From the NCBI RefSeq assembly GCF_042100115.1, contig NC_091272.1, positions 682,001 through 746,000 of the forward strand: 64,000 bases of DNA, read 5' to 3'. The translations under genes were made by a program, and so were the position numbers. Source of the stretch: Alternaria dauci. Lineage: Eukaryota > Ascomycota > Dothideomycetes > Pleosporales > Pleosporaceae. This document shows, in pieces, positions 1 through 13,741 of the stretch (its first letter is position 1; each line of letters begins with the position of its first letter). The notes beneath the pieces are model-generated. The model was not told the origin of the DNA. It searched no databases and saw only the letters and a list, made by a program, of their open reading frames with translations.

Positions 1-2015
1 CAGCTTCTCAGAGCGCAGCAGCAAAGAAGAGGGCTCGTAACAAGAAGAACAAGAAGGGAGGAAATGGCCCTGCTGCAAGCGGAGCGCTGACGCCCGAAGC
101 AACGCCTAGTGAAGCTGGAGACGCTGAAGGACTACTCAGTCCTCGCGATGCAGAGTTCACACCGTCTCAACTTGAGGACGCATTGAAGAATGTGGCGCAA
201 CTAAAGTCTGATCTGGAAGAGAAGGCCGCAGCAATCGACGCACTGCAGACTGAGGTGGCTGAGAAGGCATCATCTATCGACCTTCTGAAGAAGAAGGCCA
301 AGGATCAGGAAGATATGCAGGAGGAGATTGACACTTTGCGCCAGGATCTCCTTGATTATGGCCTCGAACATACCGAGGCCAAGGACAAGGTCAAGACATT
401 GCAAGCTGAAAAGGCGGCACTCCAAGAGAACCTGAGCAAGCTGGAAGCTGAGATCGCTGAGCTCAAGACCAGCAAAGCATCTCAAGAGTCGTCGCAGAAA
501 GAAAGAGAGGCACTGACGGCAGAGTTCACGGAGCTAAAGGCAAAGGCAGAGACGCTGCAGACTGATCTTTCGGTTGCAGAGAAGCTTGCTGCATCTCGTT
601 TCAAAGACCTCACCGATATGAGAGAGGTGTTGCAAAAGGCGCAGCCTGAGCTTACGTCGTTGCGCAAGGAGGTGGCCGAGCTACGCAGCACCAAGGACGA
701 GCTCACTACCAAGACCACAGAAGTTCGACGGTTAGAAAACCGCGAGAAAGATCTAAGGTCGGAAATTGCCGAATACCGGTCCCAACTATCAACCAAGGAG
801 AGCGACCTCAAGACTCTTAATGACAAGATCAAACAGGAGACCAGCCAGAGGCTTGCGCTGGAGGAGACGAACAGAAAGATTCAGCGAGACCTCCAGAACT
901 CTGAGACAGAGCGGAGGGATGTGATCGAAACCCGGGACAAGTTGACGAAAGACTTGTCAAAGGCACAGGATGAGCTCAAAGCATCACGCAAGAAGGTGCA
1001 TGATCTGGAGGAAGAAGTTGCGAAGCTCACTCGCGAAGTGGGCAGTCTACGTGAAGAAATCCAAATGAAGTCGGCTCAATCTGCGAGCGCGCAAGACTTT
1101 GTGAGTAGCATGCAGGACCAGGTACAAGAGATGAGTACGCAGATGAAAGAGGTGCGGTCCCGAAGCGAAAGCCTGGAAGAGGAGCTTGCCGATGCGCATC
1201 GATTGCTGAGCGAACGCGGACGCGAAGCTGAGACGATGAGGAGGCTATTGAACGACGCTCAAGGACGAGCTGAAACACGCGTGCGTGAAATGCAGGAGCG
1301 TCTCGACCTTGCAATCGAAGAGCGCGAGCGTGCAGAGGAGCAAGCCAGCACATTCAGCCGCCGACGAGCCCGAGAACTGGAAGAACTGAAGCAGAAGGTT
1401 CGCGACGCCGAGCGTGCACAAGCGCGCGCTGTGGAGGACAAAGAAGACCTTGTGACTTCGGAAAGGGAGCTCCGCAAGCAGACGGAAGATCTTGAGAGAC
1501 GGGCAGCACAGGCTAGCGAAGAAGCTTCAGAAGTCAGACTCGCCATGAGCCAACTTCGGGACGCGCTTGACGAAAGTGAGAAGCAGGCTCACGAACTGGA
1601 AAAAGAAAAGAACGATTTGCGACGAGCATTTGACGAGACTCAAAGCCGCCTGGAGAAGCTTCAAAAGTCTAGCAAGGTACGATCTTCTGCGACGATTGCC
1701 ATGGCACATACTGACGACCAGCAGGCAATGTCCGACGAGCTACGAAATCTGAAGACACGTGGCCCTGAGTCGGTTGCTCAATCCTCAAGATCCTCGATTG
1801 AGTCATCACGATCGCGCATCGCGTCACCGATACCAAAGGGCGGTGGAGCTGTGGCAGAAGCAATCGACTACGTGTACTTGAAGAACGTATTGTTGCAGTT
1901 CCTCGAGCAACGTGACAAAAAGTACCAGCAACAACTCATCCCCGTACTGGGAATGCTCCTGCATTTCGACAAGAAGGACGAGCAGAAGTGGATGGCAGCG
2001 GTGTCGGCCAAGTAG
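1..2015 (+). CDS. imh1: GRIP-domain golgin, Imh1-like (5' end outside window)
   Basis: The frame is open to the left edge of the window, so the true start lies upstream; the first methionine-like codon inside is not the start. The visible 671 or so codons begin with a Lys/Arg-rich patch (KKRARNKKNKKGG), then run as almost uninterrupted heptad-like coiled coil rich in Glu, Lys, Leu and Arg. The last 50 residues carry a GRIP-type domain with the core YVYLKNVLLQFLE, ending in MLLHFDKKDEQKW. GRIP domains bind Arl1-GTP on the trans-Golgi; golgins of this build tether endosome-derived vesicles there. Imh1 is the usual fungal member. A Ser-rich linker separates coil and GRIP domain. No intron is seen in the visible part. 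Golgin identity is firm; orthology to Imh1 rather than another GRIP golgin is likely. Confidence 0.88.
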   Translation, partial: ASQSAAAKKRARNKKNKKGGNGPAASGALTPEATPSEAGDAEGLLSPRDAEFTPSQLEDALKNVAQLKSDLEEKAAAIDALQTEVAEKASSIDLLKKKAKDQEDMQEEIDTLRQDLLDYGLEHTEAKDKVKTLQAEKAALQENLSKLEAEIAELKTSKASQESSQKEREALTAEFTELKAKAETLQTDLSVAEKLAASRFKDLTDMREVLQKAQPELTSLRKEVAELRSTKDELTTKTTEVRRLENREKDLRSEIAEYRSQLSTKESDLKTLNDKIKQETSQRLALEETNRKIQRDLQNSETERRDVIETRDKLTKDLSKAQDELKASRKKVHDLEEEVAKLTREVGSLREEIQMKSAQSASAQDFVSSMQDQVQEMSTQMKEVRSRSESLEEELADAHRLLSERGREAETMRRLLNDAQGRAETRVREMQERLDLAIEERERAEEQASTFSRRRARELEELKQKVRDAERAQARAVEDKEDLVTSERELRKQTEDLERRAAQASEEASEVRLAMSQLRDALDESEKQAHELEKEKNDLRRAFDETQSRLEKLQKSSKVRSSATIAMAHTDDQQAMSDELRNLKTRGPESVAQSSRSSIESSRSRIASPIPKGGGAVAEAIDYVYLKNVLLQFLEQRDKKYQQQLIPVLGMLLHFDKKDEQKWMAAVSAK

Positions 2016-3043
2016 CGGCTGATGCGGCTCTCCGCAATCAGACATGCAGATGATGATTCCAGCATGATTTGCAGATCAGGTGTTACAAGGCCGTGATGGA
2101 CGAGGCCGATGTGGAATGTAGGATAAGGGATATTTATAGTTTTGCATAGCGATTTTCTTCATGGCCACGGTTTGGGCAGAGAGATGTATGATATGGTGGG
2201 GGTTGGGCTGAGCAACAAGGCGCATCGCTCTTTCCGTGACAGGCATAATGTTTGTCTGGTAACAAAAACGACAACAACGACAGAGAGTGGAGAAGACGAA
2301 GGTACGATGATGCAATCCAAGGGTTTCTCCCAGTGCTGTCAGGATGCGTGATGTTGACGTCGCACGTGTTGTTGCGAGGGATCGGGTCGCGACAACAAGC
2401 ATTGCTGGCATCCAGCCTCGCTCATTGCTACCCGGGCCGATACATGTAGGCAAGTCGGTGGGTGCGCTAAGTGAGCAAAGACGCAAGGCTTTTGGGGCAA
2501 AACTGGCTTCTGGGGAGGAACTAATGTGGTAGCAGGCGACTATTTGTAGGCGTCGACTGATGTCATAATTCGTCTCTCCTGCTTCTTACCGCTTCCTCGT
2601 ACGTCCGGCTCTGAACGCGCATCCAGCCATCCGTCACCACCTCTACAATCCTCTCACGTCACAGCCAATTCTCCGAGAGGCGAGTGCAGCTGAATTAATA
2701 CCGCAGGCCGCATCCCACCCCAGCGAGTCATCAGCCGTGGTCGTTGCAGCACCTCGCATCCGTGCCATCCCCCACGTTAGCACCAATCAGGAGCCAGACA
2801 TCGATAGGCTGGCGAGGGGAGCGCTAAGCCCGTGTCCAGCAATTGAAGAAATCGCAAGGCAGTGCGACTGCGACGAGAGAGAGCCACGCTGCCCTCTGGT
2901 TATATACCCAAGCCCATAGTCTGTCTCCCTCTGCTCATGCGCGCTGCCCAACGCGTCCCGAGCGCCTAACTGCACATCGCATCCCAGCAGCCCTTTGAGC
3001 CTCAGGCCCGCCCACAGCCCAGCGCGTGGCGGGGAAAGCCACC
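2016..3043. other. Intergenic region with kinase-gene promoter
   Basis: About 1 kb between the golgin stop and the SRPK-like start. No reading frame here looks coding. A TATATA element lies at 2901-2906, about 140 nt before the kinase ATG, in a stretch otherwise GC-rich; it is a reasonable TATA candidate but could be chance. Confidence 0.5.
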
Positions 3044-5231
<2,188 letters not shown>

Positions 5232-6256
5232 ATCCTGCCCTTCTTCATGAGCAGGTGACGCTGAGCTGTAAAGGCGTGGACACTTACTGCACTGGTTAGC
5301 CTTGTTTTGTATGAGCAAATGAAGAGTATCTTGCGCATTCTTTTTCTGGTCACGCGCGGTTGGAGTTGTCGAATGTCGCGCACGGGATGGATAACGAATT
5401 ACAAGAGTTATGACTACGACGCACTGTACACTGCGCTTTGCATGATGGTTCATAGCCGGCATCTTACATATTTTATGGGTATACTGCATTACATCAGACC
5501 CTCGTGTCTATATGTCTTCGTGTTTCTTCTTCACATTGTCCGGCTGTCTCATTTTCTGGTACGAAGCTATCTTGATCAAACGCTGGCGGCCGAATGCGGC
5601 AATACTCAGATTGGATAATTTGAATGCACAATCTTGTCGCAGTGTCTGAATGCCCCTCGTATCTTTATGGCGCAGTACACACATGTACGGCGCCAGTTTA
5701 TTCATATGTACGATCAAGCATGAACTCCAATTCTAGAATTTGTGTACTTGTACAAGCCCCAATAAATCCATCTTCGTGTTCGCGAGCTATAGTTAGCCAC
5801 AGACAGCCACAGCTCATATTGGACGGCGGGACCAGCGGGTGGGGCGAGCGCCTCGTCATCGGCCCACGCGGCTTTAAACACAGACCTGCCAACGGTACCT
5901 GACGCGGCCGTAAACGCGACCCTCTCGTTCCTGAACGATATTGGACCTGGACCGTTTCCTCGGGTGCTGATGGTGATCAGGGATGCCCGATGGCTATCGA
6001 AATGAACAAAAATGGCCCCCTTTGACGGGGCTATGGTGGCTCCTTGACTGGCTGCCGAGGCGTAGATAGCCTCCTCGTTCAAGCTTTTGGGGATTTGATT
6101 AAAGGTGTGGGTACGCGGCTCTTTTTGATGCTTATCCTCATATCCAAGGCTCTCTTCCTGTCTCTTCGCTAAGTCGCTGTCGTTTCTGTTCCTTCTCATA
6201 TCCAAGGTCATTCGTTTGGAGCCGACGATCAACTTTATACTATTTACTCTCTCATA
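5232..6256. other. Intergenic region
   Basis: About 1 kb: 3' flank of the kinase and promoter of the GH16 gene. The phrase CATATCCAAGG occurs twice (around 6139 and 6199), a possible short promoter repeat. No convincing gene or RNA is seen. Confidence 0.4.
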
Positions 6257-7482
6257 ATGCATTTTCCCAGCATCTCCGTACTCCCCCTCTCGCTCATCCT
6301 CTCCGCAGCTATCCCCGCTCTCGCTCAAACATCTACATCATGTGATCCTACCAAAAAGTCCTGCCCAGCAGATGCCGCCCTCTCCTCGTCGACATACACA
6401 CACGACTTTACCAAGGGTGCTGACGATGACAACTGGAAAGTTACTGCTGGCGACATCTCCTACACCAGCAAGGGCGCGGAGTTTACAATCAAGAAAGCTG
6501 GCGATGCACCGACGATTCAATCACAGTGGTACATCTTCTTCGGCAGCGTGAGCTTTATCATGACAGCTGCGCCGGGCAAGGGTGTAGTTAGTAGTGCGAT
6601 TCTTGAGAGTGACGATTTGGACGAGATAGATTGGGAGTGGTTGGGTGGAGAGCCCGCGAATGTTCAGAGTAAGTCACAATTCCTCTCCACTTCCCCTAAA
6701 CATGGGGGCGGTTATGCCTCGAAGGAGAACGCTAACATACCCGCCTTCTTACAGCCAACTACTTCGGAAAAGGAAACACAACAACCCACGACCGCGAAGT
6801 AGACGCCGCTATCTCTGATACCCAAGGCACAACCCACAACTACACCATCCACTGGACCTCCGAGGCAACATCCTGGCTCGTCGACGACAAAGTCGTACGC
6901 ACCCTCCCATTCGCCGATGCAAACGGTGGTGACAACTACCCGCAAACACCCATGAACGTCCGCATCGGCATCTGGGCTGGCGGCGACCCAAACAACGCCG
7001 AGGGAACCATTGAATGGGCCGGTGGCGAGACAGACTACAGCCAAGCGCCTTTTACCATGGTGTTGGAGAAGGTCGAGGTCAGAAACGACAACCCTGGAAG
7101 CAGCTACTCTTACGGCGACATGACTGGTGGTTTCGAGAGCATTGTCGTTGATGGAGAGGGTAGCAGTGCGAAGAAGAGTGACTCTGGAGATGCAACAAAG
7201 GCTTCCTCTGCTTCTGGCTCGGCTACCGCTTCCACTTCTGGTTCTGCTAGCCCATCTGCCACGGTAAATGTAGACGGTGGTGTGGGTGGAGAGTGGGCTT
7301 CGGCTATTAGCAACAGTACTGGGGCGTCGACTACGGCAAGCATGGTCAGTTCGGCAAGTGCTACGGGAAGTGCTACAGGAAGTGCTGCGGTGGCTGAGAG
7401 CACTAATTCTGGTGCTATGGCGGGCAAGAGCCTGGGTGCAAGTCTTCTTGTTCTGTTCGGTGCGGTCATGGTAATCTTGTAG
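6257..7482 (+). CDS. GPI-anchored Crh-type GH16 transglycosylase
   Basis: Two exons, 6257-6668 and 6755-7482, 379 residues. The N-terminus is a signal peptide (about residues 1-23, ending ALAQ), followed by a CDPTKKSCPAD motif typical of Crh/Utr2/Crf proteins. The GH16 catalytic signature DEIDWE is at residues 122-127, with the nucleophile and acid/base glutamates flanking the central Asp. Downstream residues keep the GH16 fold (TNYFGKGN, DFHxY-like HNYTIHW, GIWAGGD). The last 110 residues are Ser/Thr/Ala-rich and end in a hydrophobic tail (about 20 residues to the stop) that fits GPI attachment. Family role: crosslinking chitin to beta-1,3/1,6-glucan in the wall at sites of growth. The C-terminal chitin-binding module present in some family members is not seen. 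Confidence 0.93.
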
Positions 7483-7850
7483 ACTTGGACAGCGGTATTT
7501 ATTTAATGATCATATTCCGGAGCAGGCTTGTGACATCGACTTCATACTTATTACCCTCTCGTCCTACAGAGTGACAGGCGTGTATGTTGATTAGGATACC
7601 AGTAATGTTAAGCAGGGCTCTAAAGCACAGGAACAGGAGTGGCGCATCAGTCACACGTCAAGGCAAAGAAACATGCTGGACATATTTTAATGTTGCTAGC
7701 CTACATGCTATGTGAAGTCTCCATTGGTTGTACAAAGACTACCTTCCTTCTCATTCAGGTCCAAAGATTTTGCCAACAGATGGGGCACTCAGGTCTGCAG
7801 GTTCGACCGGACACGAAGGTAGATTTTGGAGCCATCGTTCCACCTCATAC
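7483..7850. other. Intergenic, convergent 3' ends
   Basis: 368 nt between two genes that end towards each other. Nothing gene-like is seen; it should hold both 3' ends and polyadenylation sites. Confidence 0.4.
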
Positions 7851-10346
7851 CTAAGAATCGAAAGGCATTCGACAATTTCCTTTATCGTCTTGGACTATGA
7901 TGAAAGCAGCCATGTTACGGAATCTTAGATCCACCTCGTCCTCGAATGGATTTTCGAAGCTAGGCTCATCCTCAGCCTTTGAATCTTCAAGACTGAGCTG
8001 CATCTCATCTTGGCACATCTTAGCAGTCGTGAGAACAATGTTTCCTTCCTTCTGTACGATCTTGCAAAGTATAGCAGCTGCTACTGGGAACATGCTGGCG
8101 CGGTACCGCAGGCGCCCCTCTAGATCGTAGAGTAGTTCCCGGATGACAGTATTCATTGTCAGCCCTTTAGTGAACCTTGACACAGGATAGTCAAGCGGCG
8201 CGCAGATAATAGCGTATCTCTGTATCTCCTGTAGTAACCGAATGCACCTTAGATTGAGGTCTAGAACATCGAATGCGAAAGCTGGCTCGTCGTTCTCGAT
8301 CGCCAGTTTGAAAATGCGGAGTTTGTCGAGAGAGGATAGCGTTTTGCACGGGCCATCAAGCTTGCCTTGGAAGTCGTTGACCAGGCACTCCACCATGATC
8401 AGGATATCATCCTTTGCGTTGTTGTCGCCCACAGGGTTCTTGTGTCGTGGCTCCCTGTCCACGGCTAGCTCGCACCGCCGTGCATGAAACTCGAGACGAA
8501 TTCCGCCAACTTTGCGCTCGGGCTTCACGTCTGGATTGTGGGACATATAGTCCGTGGTGTATTTGTGGATCGACGATCCCATGACCAAGTTCACACGCTT
8601 TCCAAAAGCGGAGCCTTGCTTTGGCCGCTCCCCCATGAACATCCAATCGCTGCCTTGCCGCTCGATGAGCCAGTCCATGTCGGTCCACTGCAAGTCTTTT
8701 GGTAGATCTCCAGATTGCTGGACAGCATTGTAGAGATGAGCTGAGACCATAATCTGTCCTTGATTGGATGCCATGTTGATGGCCATCGTATGGTAGTCAT
8801 CGCGGATGGCGACAGAGATCAAGCCACATAGCGCAGGATCATGCTTGAGCAATGAGAAGCCAGGAGTGTTATCGAATGTTCGACCTGATTGCTTTTCGAA
8901 ATGATCGAACGTGTTCTGAACCTGCGTATCGTCGACCAAGTATTCGACTAATCTCTTGGACCTGATGATGACCTCGCGGAATGTAACATGGGTAACGCCG
9001 ACATTCTCAAGGCCTTTAACATCGAGATAGGTTTCGTAGCGTCCGATAAGTTGGTGGCCGGTCTTATGCAAGAGCATACTGCCGACAGGCAGACATGACG
9101 CCAGCTCTCTCTGCATGTCCCAAAATACTTGTAACGAGAATACGATCCAACCGTTCAGCTGTTGGTCGTACAGCAGGTTTCTCGCAGCCTTGCCCACCAA
9201 ATAGCTATGAGGAATCACACTTCCATCAGGCGTCGACGCAAGTTGTGAAACACATTTGAGGAATCTCTTCTCGTCGTTGGTAAGCCGACAATTTTCCTTG
9301 TTCTTCTCAAGCAAGAAGATCTCAACAAGCAATTCGGTGGTGTGCGTGCACATCACCGTTTTGGAACTTAGCCTCTGCTTTTCTTCGTTGTAGGCGGAAG
9401 GGTCGCTATCCTCATCGTCTGCATCGATGAAAGCCGAGCCTTTCTCTCTTTCGCTGTAGCCACTATGTATGAAGTGGATAATTTCCAAGTGCATTCCCTG
9501 TGACTCAAATTCGTTGAAACGTTGATGGGCTTGCTCAAACTCGTTGCTCAGTTTCTCAATCATAGCCAACGCGGCATTCATGGTCAACGCGGCGGCCTGG
9601 ACACCTATGTCGCCCTTTGCGAACTCACGCCAAGTTCGCCTAACAGCGAGTCTGATGTGCGTAACATCCTTGAGAAAGCAGTAGATAGCGAAAGAAACAT
9701 CAATGTCGGATGACTCGAGCTTGTAGGTAACCTTCTCCTGAACAGGTTTGACTGGACTCTCGATGAAGTCTGGCATATCTTCTATATATAGAGAATCCTC
9801 AACTACCAAGTGCTCGTATGCGTTGCTGGTATGTAGCGGTGCATTTCTAGCGGTCCTGAGTGGTTGGTGCTGGGTGTGCGGCTGCTTTGGCTTGAGGATC
9901 TCCAGGACGTCCTCTAAGAGCTGGATGAACTTTCTGTGGCCCACATTACTCTCCTTAACGGCGTCATCTGTTTCATCGGATGCCATAAGGTACCAGTTTG
10001 CACACTCTTTGCGACCCTGAGTGACCGCACGCAACATGTTGTAGACTGCGGGCGGAACACACGTGTGCTTGTCAGCGGCGATCGCAGTCGCGAGAGTGAG
10101 AAAGGACTTGTTTGTGACTTGACAGGTGATTGTAGGATCATGCGTCAGCCCGGCTTTCTTCGCCTGTTGTCTAGCAACTCCTTTTAGTCTGCCTCCGGTA
10201 GGCGGTACCACGTCTTGACGACTGTCTTTGAGCACATCATTGACAGTACCAGTTGCACGAGCTGTCTCCGCTAGCCACTGAACGAAGTTGTTTGTGCCTT
10301 TTTTGTACTTACGGTACGTATCGACGAGCAGAGGCGCAAGCCCCAT
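7851..10346 (-). CDS. DUF6604-domain fungal protein
   Basis: One exon of 831 residues from the ATG at 10346. The same frame stays open upstream to a TTG at 10463, but the methionine at 10346 fits the family start (MGLAPLLVDTYRKYKKGT...FVQWLAETA). That N-terminal pattern, a Tyr-rich helix followed by WL and a Lys/Arg-rich stretch with many Ala, is what I recognise as DUF6604, common in filamentous ascomycetes and of unknown role. The rest is mostly helical with no catalytic motif, signal peptide or membrane segment that I can see. The last 50 residues are acidic. It faces the GH16 gene tail to tail. The domain call rests on memory of the family, so it needs a profile search; the reading frame itself is solid. 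Confidence 0.82.
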   Translation of the reverse strand: MGLAPLLVDTYRKYKKGTNNFVQWLAETARATGTVNDVLKDSRQDVVPPTGGRLKGVARQQAKKAGLTHDPTITCQVTNKSFLTLATAIAADKHTCVPPAVYNMLRAVTQGRKECANWYLMASDETDDAVKESNVGHRKFIQLLEDVLEILKPKQPHTQHQPLRTARNAPLHTSNAYEHLVVEDSLYIEDMPDFIESPVKPVQEKVTYKLESSDIDVSFAIYCFLKDVTHIRLAVRRTWREFAKGDIGVQAAALTMNAALAMIEKLSNEFEQAHQRFNEFESQGMHLEIIHFIHSGYSEREKGSAFIDADDEDSDPSAYNEEKQRLSSKTVMCTHTTELLVEIFLLEKNKENCRLTNDEKRFLKCVSQLASTPDGSVIPHSYLVGKAARNLLYDQQLNGWIVFSLQVFWDMQRELASCLPVGSMLLHKTGHQLIGRYETYLDVKGLENVGVTHVTFREVIIRSKRLVEYLVDDTQVQNTFDHFEKQSGRTFDNTPGFSLLKHDPALCGLISVAIRDDYHTMAINMASNQGQIMVSAHLYNAVQQSGDLPKDLQWTDMDWLIERQGSDWMFMGERPKQGSAFGKRVNLVMGSSIHKYTTDYMSHNPDVKPERKVGGIRLEFHARRCELAVDREPRHKNPVGDNNAKDDILIMVECLVNDFQGKLDGPCKTLSSLDKLRIFKLAIENDEPAFAFDVLDLNLRCIRLLQEIQRYAIICAPLDYPVSRFTKGLTMNTVIRELLYDLEGRLRYRASMFPVAAAILCKIVQKEGNIVLTTAKMCQDEMQLSLEDSKAEDEPSFENPFEDEVDLRFRNMAAFIIVQDDKGNCRMPFDS

Positions 10347-11639
10347 TGTCCGTGATTCGGATGGCGCGTGAACGGTGTTGTCGTGCGTTGCAGTCGTGTG
10401 GTATATTGCAGGATTTGGAGAGTTGGATGTGAGGGAACGAAGGTCGACCTTTGGATCAAACAATAACTGGGTAAGCTAAGCGAGATTTTTTTCGTGAGGA
10501 GTCGCGGTGAAGGTGAGATTGAAAGCTCAGAAAGCGCTCTCACCTGTGTGACAGCGATGGGATTAGACCAGAGACATATTCGAAAGAATGTAGTGACAGA
10601 CTGGTGCTGCACACAAGCCAAAGGAAAACTTTGAAGCCGGCCTGAATCATAGATGTAAGTCCATTCAGTCACATCGATAGTACCCGAAGGTGTGTACACT
10701 TTCATCACGACTTCAATTCCGCAGCAGGTATCGCTCAACTCGTGATCGAACTATCGAGAATAGAAAGCGAACGGTACGTGTACCAGTACCAACCTCGAGC
10801 ATCATGGGTGTAGTTCGTGACGTATGACCTTGCTACAGAAGGCGACCGCAAGGCATCGTCGTCAGGCTGCAGGGGCATGAGATGATGAAGAAAACATAAT
10901 GATCCTAGAGCTTCGTGAGTAGACTATGACCATCTAGCTGCCGGGTCGAAGGCCGCGGTCTTTATGTGGCCTCGTGAGGCTTACCATATCTGTACCACAA
11001 GTCTGAGAAGGGTGCGCGGTCAATGCAAACAACCGGGGCTAAGTGCGCGTTACGGCGGAACGCGGCTTTGAGAACCCAGTCGTTCACACGCGTAGCATCC
11101 GTTGAAGAGGGTGAAGTGATTGTTCAGGAGACATGCAGTACGAGTTCGCGTTTGTCGGTAGCTTTGGAGCGCAGAAGCGATGACGCCATGTGGTAGTAGC
11201 GCAGTTGGTAAACGACGCTAACTGAATGAGGCTGTTGCGGGTGCGGCCTGACTTGATCTTTGACCACCACACAGTTTCCTCTCCTGACGCTATTCAACGG
11301 CTACATTTACGACGCCAAAAGTACCCAATACTACCAAGATCGATATTCTCCTATCAGCCGTATGTGCTGCAGATGAACCCTCCGTGGTACGGCACTTTCC
11401 AAGCAATGCTTCATTGCGGCTCTGCTCATAGAGTTGCATAAGAAATCTGTCATTTATTTTTAGGGGTCTAAAATGATTATGAGGATATATCAGAAGATGT
11501 TTGTATTGGAACGCATGTGAAGTATCGTGATTTTCTTCACGTAGCAACTGACATGAACATATTCACATTAATTCATTCTTGATTCCCTGTTTCGCCTATG
11601 ATTCTACGACTTCAGAGCAAGATGTCCATATGTCGACAA
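10347..11639. other. Intergenic region
   Basis: About 1.3 kb upstream of the DUF6604 gene and downstream of the SDR gene, both on the minus strand. Short frames exist but none has protein-like composition. A tRNA A-box-like string is present at 11197-11214 without a matching B box (see rejected). Confidence 0.4.
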
Positions 11640-12401
11640 TTACCACGGCAGGGTAGTTCCATCTTGGTTCTGGAAAGTTCCAGAAATGTTCCTGTCCGCC
11701 TTATCCAGTGTGCTCAAAACACCTGTTACGCTCTGCTCAACAGTGATAGCGCCTGCAGCCTTGAGCCCATCGGGCGAGGCAAATTCGTTACCCATATCCG
11801 TCATGACCAAGCCAGGGTGGGTAACATACGAAGTCAACCACGATTCCTCATGATGGATCCTAGCGAAAACCCAGTTCAGTGCCGCCTTGCTGGCTCCATA
11901 TGGGCTGAACACCTGTGGGAATCCGGCGAGGAATGCTTGACCGCCGATGCTACTGATAACGGTGGAAATGCCGAGATAAATGGGGTTGCCTGACTTGCTG
12001 GCTTGCAGCAGGGGCTTGACGGCCTGGAAGAGAAGGATTGGGCCGATGGTGTTGACGGCAAAGTGATCACGGAGTGCGTCAGATGTAGTCTTGTCGATAG
12101 TTGCACCGGAGTGTGCGATTCCGGCATTGGCGATCACAACGTCGAGGGAGGTGATGCCATGCTTGGATTGAAGTTCATCGACGGCATTCTTGGGGTCCGC
12201 TTCCTCAGAGGAGTCAATCTTGACGATGATGAGCTTGGAGCCTGAAGCCTTGGTGAGGGACTCGAGTGCGGGAGTCGACTTGGCGACGTCTCGGACACCA
12301 GCAATGACGGTGGTGTTGGGACGTTGGAGAAGGGTTGAGACAAAGCCTTTACCAATGCCACGGTTGGCACCAGTAATGAGGTAGGTAAGGGATGAGGCCA
12401 T
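11640..12401 (-). CDS. Short-chain dehydrogenase/reductase (ketoreductase-like)
   Basis: A single-exon gene of 253 residues. It shows a full classical SDR layout: the nucleotide-binding GANRGIG at residues 11-17, NAGI at 92-95, a catalytic serine in the STVISS stretch near 146-151, and YxxxK as Y168-GAS-K172. The PG motif follows in THPGLVMTDMG. The strand-turn after the Rossmann glycine loop ends in AGVRD, where Arg suggests NADPH preference. The sequence style resembles norsolorinic-acid-ketoreductase-like SDRs of fungi, but no pathway partner is next door, so the substrate is unknown. An AT-rich TTTATATATT element lies about 105 nt upstream of the ATG (near 12506), a plausible TATA box. 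Small cytosolic enzyme, no signal peptide. Confidence 0.9.
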   Translation of the reverse strand: MASSLTYLITGANRGIGKGFVSTLLQRPNTTVIAGVRDVAKSTPALESLTKASGSKLIIVKIDSSEEADPKNAVDELQSKHGITSLDVVIANAGIAHSGATIDKTTSDALRDHFAVNTIGPILLFQAVKPLLQASKSGNPIYLGISTVISSIGGQAFLAGFPQVFSPYGASKAALNWVFARIHHEESWLTSYVTHPGLVMTDMGNEFASPDGLKAAGAITVEQSVTGVLSTLDKADRNISGTFQNQDGTTLPW

Positions 12402-13741
12402 GTTTGTTCTGAGTGTGTTTGGGATGGTGCTGAACTTGAGATTTAATGTTGAGATTGAAGGGTTGGACAGTTTGTTGCTGGCCTTACTGGCACAGAAGCC
12501 ATTTCCTTTATATATTGAGTATCGAGCTCGTAAATAAGAAATGGACCCCGAGACGAAGCATGATTTATCAGCTGGATTCTATACCTGGAACTTGCCAGGA
12601 AGTTACCAGGAAGTTGCTGTTGTCTGTGGATAGATCCACATGAGCACGGCGGATTTTCGGCCACTTGGAAAGTGCTCAGACATTCTGTGGTGATAGACGC
12701 ACAACTACCCCTTGTCTAGTGTAAGAGTTCGGCATTGGATGATTAGTGAACCTGGAGATGGCGCTCTTTGCGTAGTTATTCAGACTGTTTCCTACATTCT
12801 GAAAGCATCGCATTATACATTGAGATGATGGAAGAAGTACCTCGATAAACCGCATTGGCTTTTCGCTCGGCCGCGACCTGTTTGTAGTGGTTGATCGTCA
12901 AACTAAACGAACGAACATACCCTTCGCAGCCGAAAGCTGGTGTTTAGTAAACAAGAGGCTAGGTCACACTAGTTCGTCACCTTCTTCCAATGACAAATAC
13001 TGTATAGGCCAAGCCTCGGCTTCCTCCTCGTTGAGGTTAACGCTACGTTTGCCTCATACAGTAGTCGTGCTGGATTGCTCATTCTAAGCACTTCCTGGTC
13101 TTCCAACGTCTTCTACGGCCGGAAGTTTCCTTTCTCATCCAAGGCGGAGTATCATTACAGCGTCGGGGCGATTCTCATCGCTCTTGACCAAATTTTAGAG
13201 TGCCCAGGTTTGTTCCTGTACATCCTCGAGTTAGTCATGTCTCAGTCGTCACCCATCCAAAAAAATCCACATACTCATCCTATTTAACCGAGTCGCAACT
13301 AATCGCGAGAATCGGCTGAATGTTCTGCATGTGTAAGTATTATCGGAAAGTCGCAGCATGGTCTCGTTGCCGTATGCTACAAAATGAGGAAATCTACCAA
13401 CGCTGCTCCAGGCTAGAGTCTGGGATGCAGATATGCCGAGGACGCTCCAAGCCTGCACAGCTTGTGTTAGTGCAAAATTCCGTCTTCAGCAGGATGATAT
13501 AAGCGTACAAACCCCACACTCGGAATCCCTAACGCATTCAACAGTGATTCAGGCTCAGTAATCGGATACGATATGCGGGCGAAGACAACTGTGTTGTTTA
13601 TTATAAAAAGTCGAATGATCAAAGTCTATATCAATCCACGTTAAATGACAGCTCGTGGCTGTCAGAAACTCCATGAACACCATGCTTGCCCAGATTGTAC
13701 GTAGCCCGTATCGACATAACCGTCAAGATTTATGTATCGTT
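12402..13741. other. Gene-poor stretch
   Basis: About 1.3 kb between the start of the SDR gene and the 3' end of the next minus-strand gene. I see only short frames without protein-like features, and no repeat or RNA. Confidence 0.4.

Noticed and set aside
5714..6328. 204-codon minus-strand frame over the GH16 start
   Set aside because: Overlaps a certain gene and its promoter; low-complexity translation without domain features.
10271..10738. 155-codon minus-strand frame overlapping the DUF6604 start
   Set aside because: Shadow of the real frame, no domain features.
11197..11214. tRNA A-box-like string TAGCGCAGTTGGTAAACG
   Set aside because: No B box or acceptor-stem pairing at the right distance.
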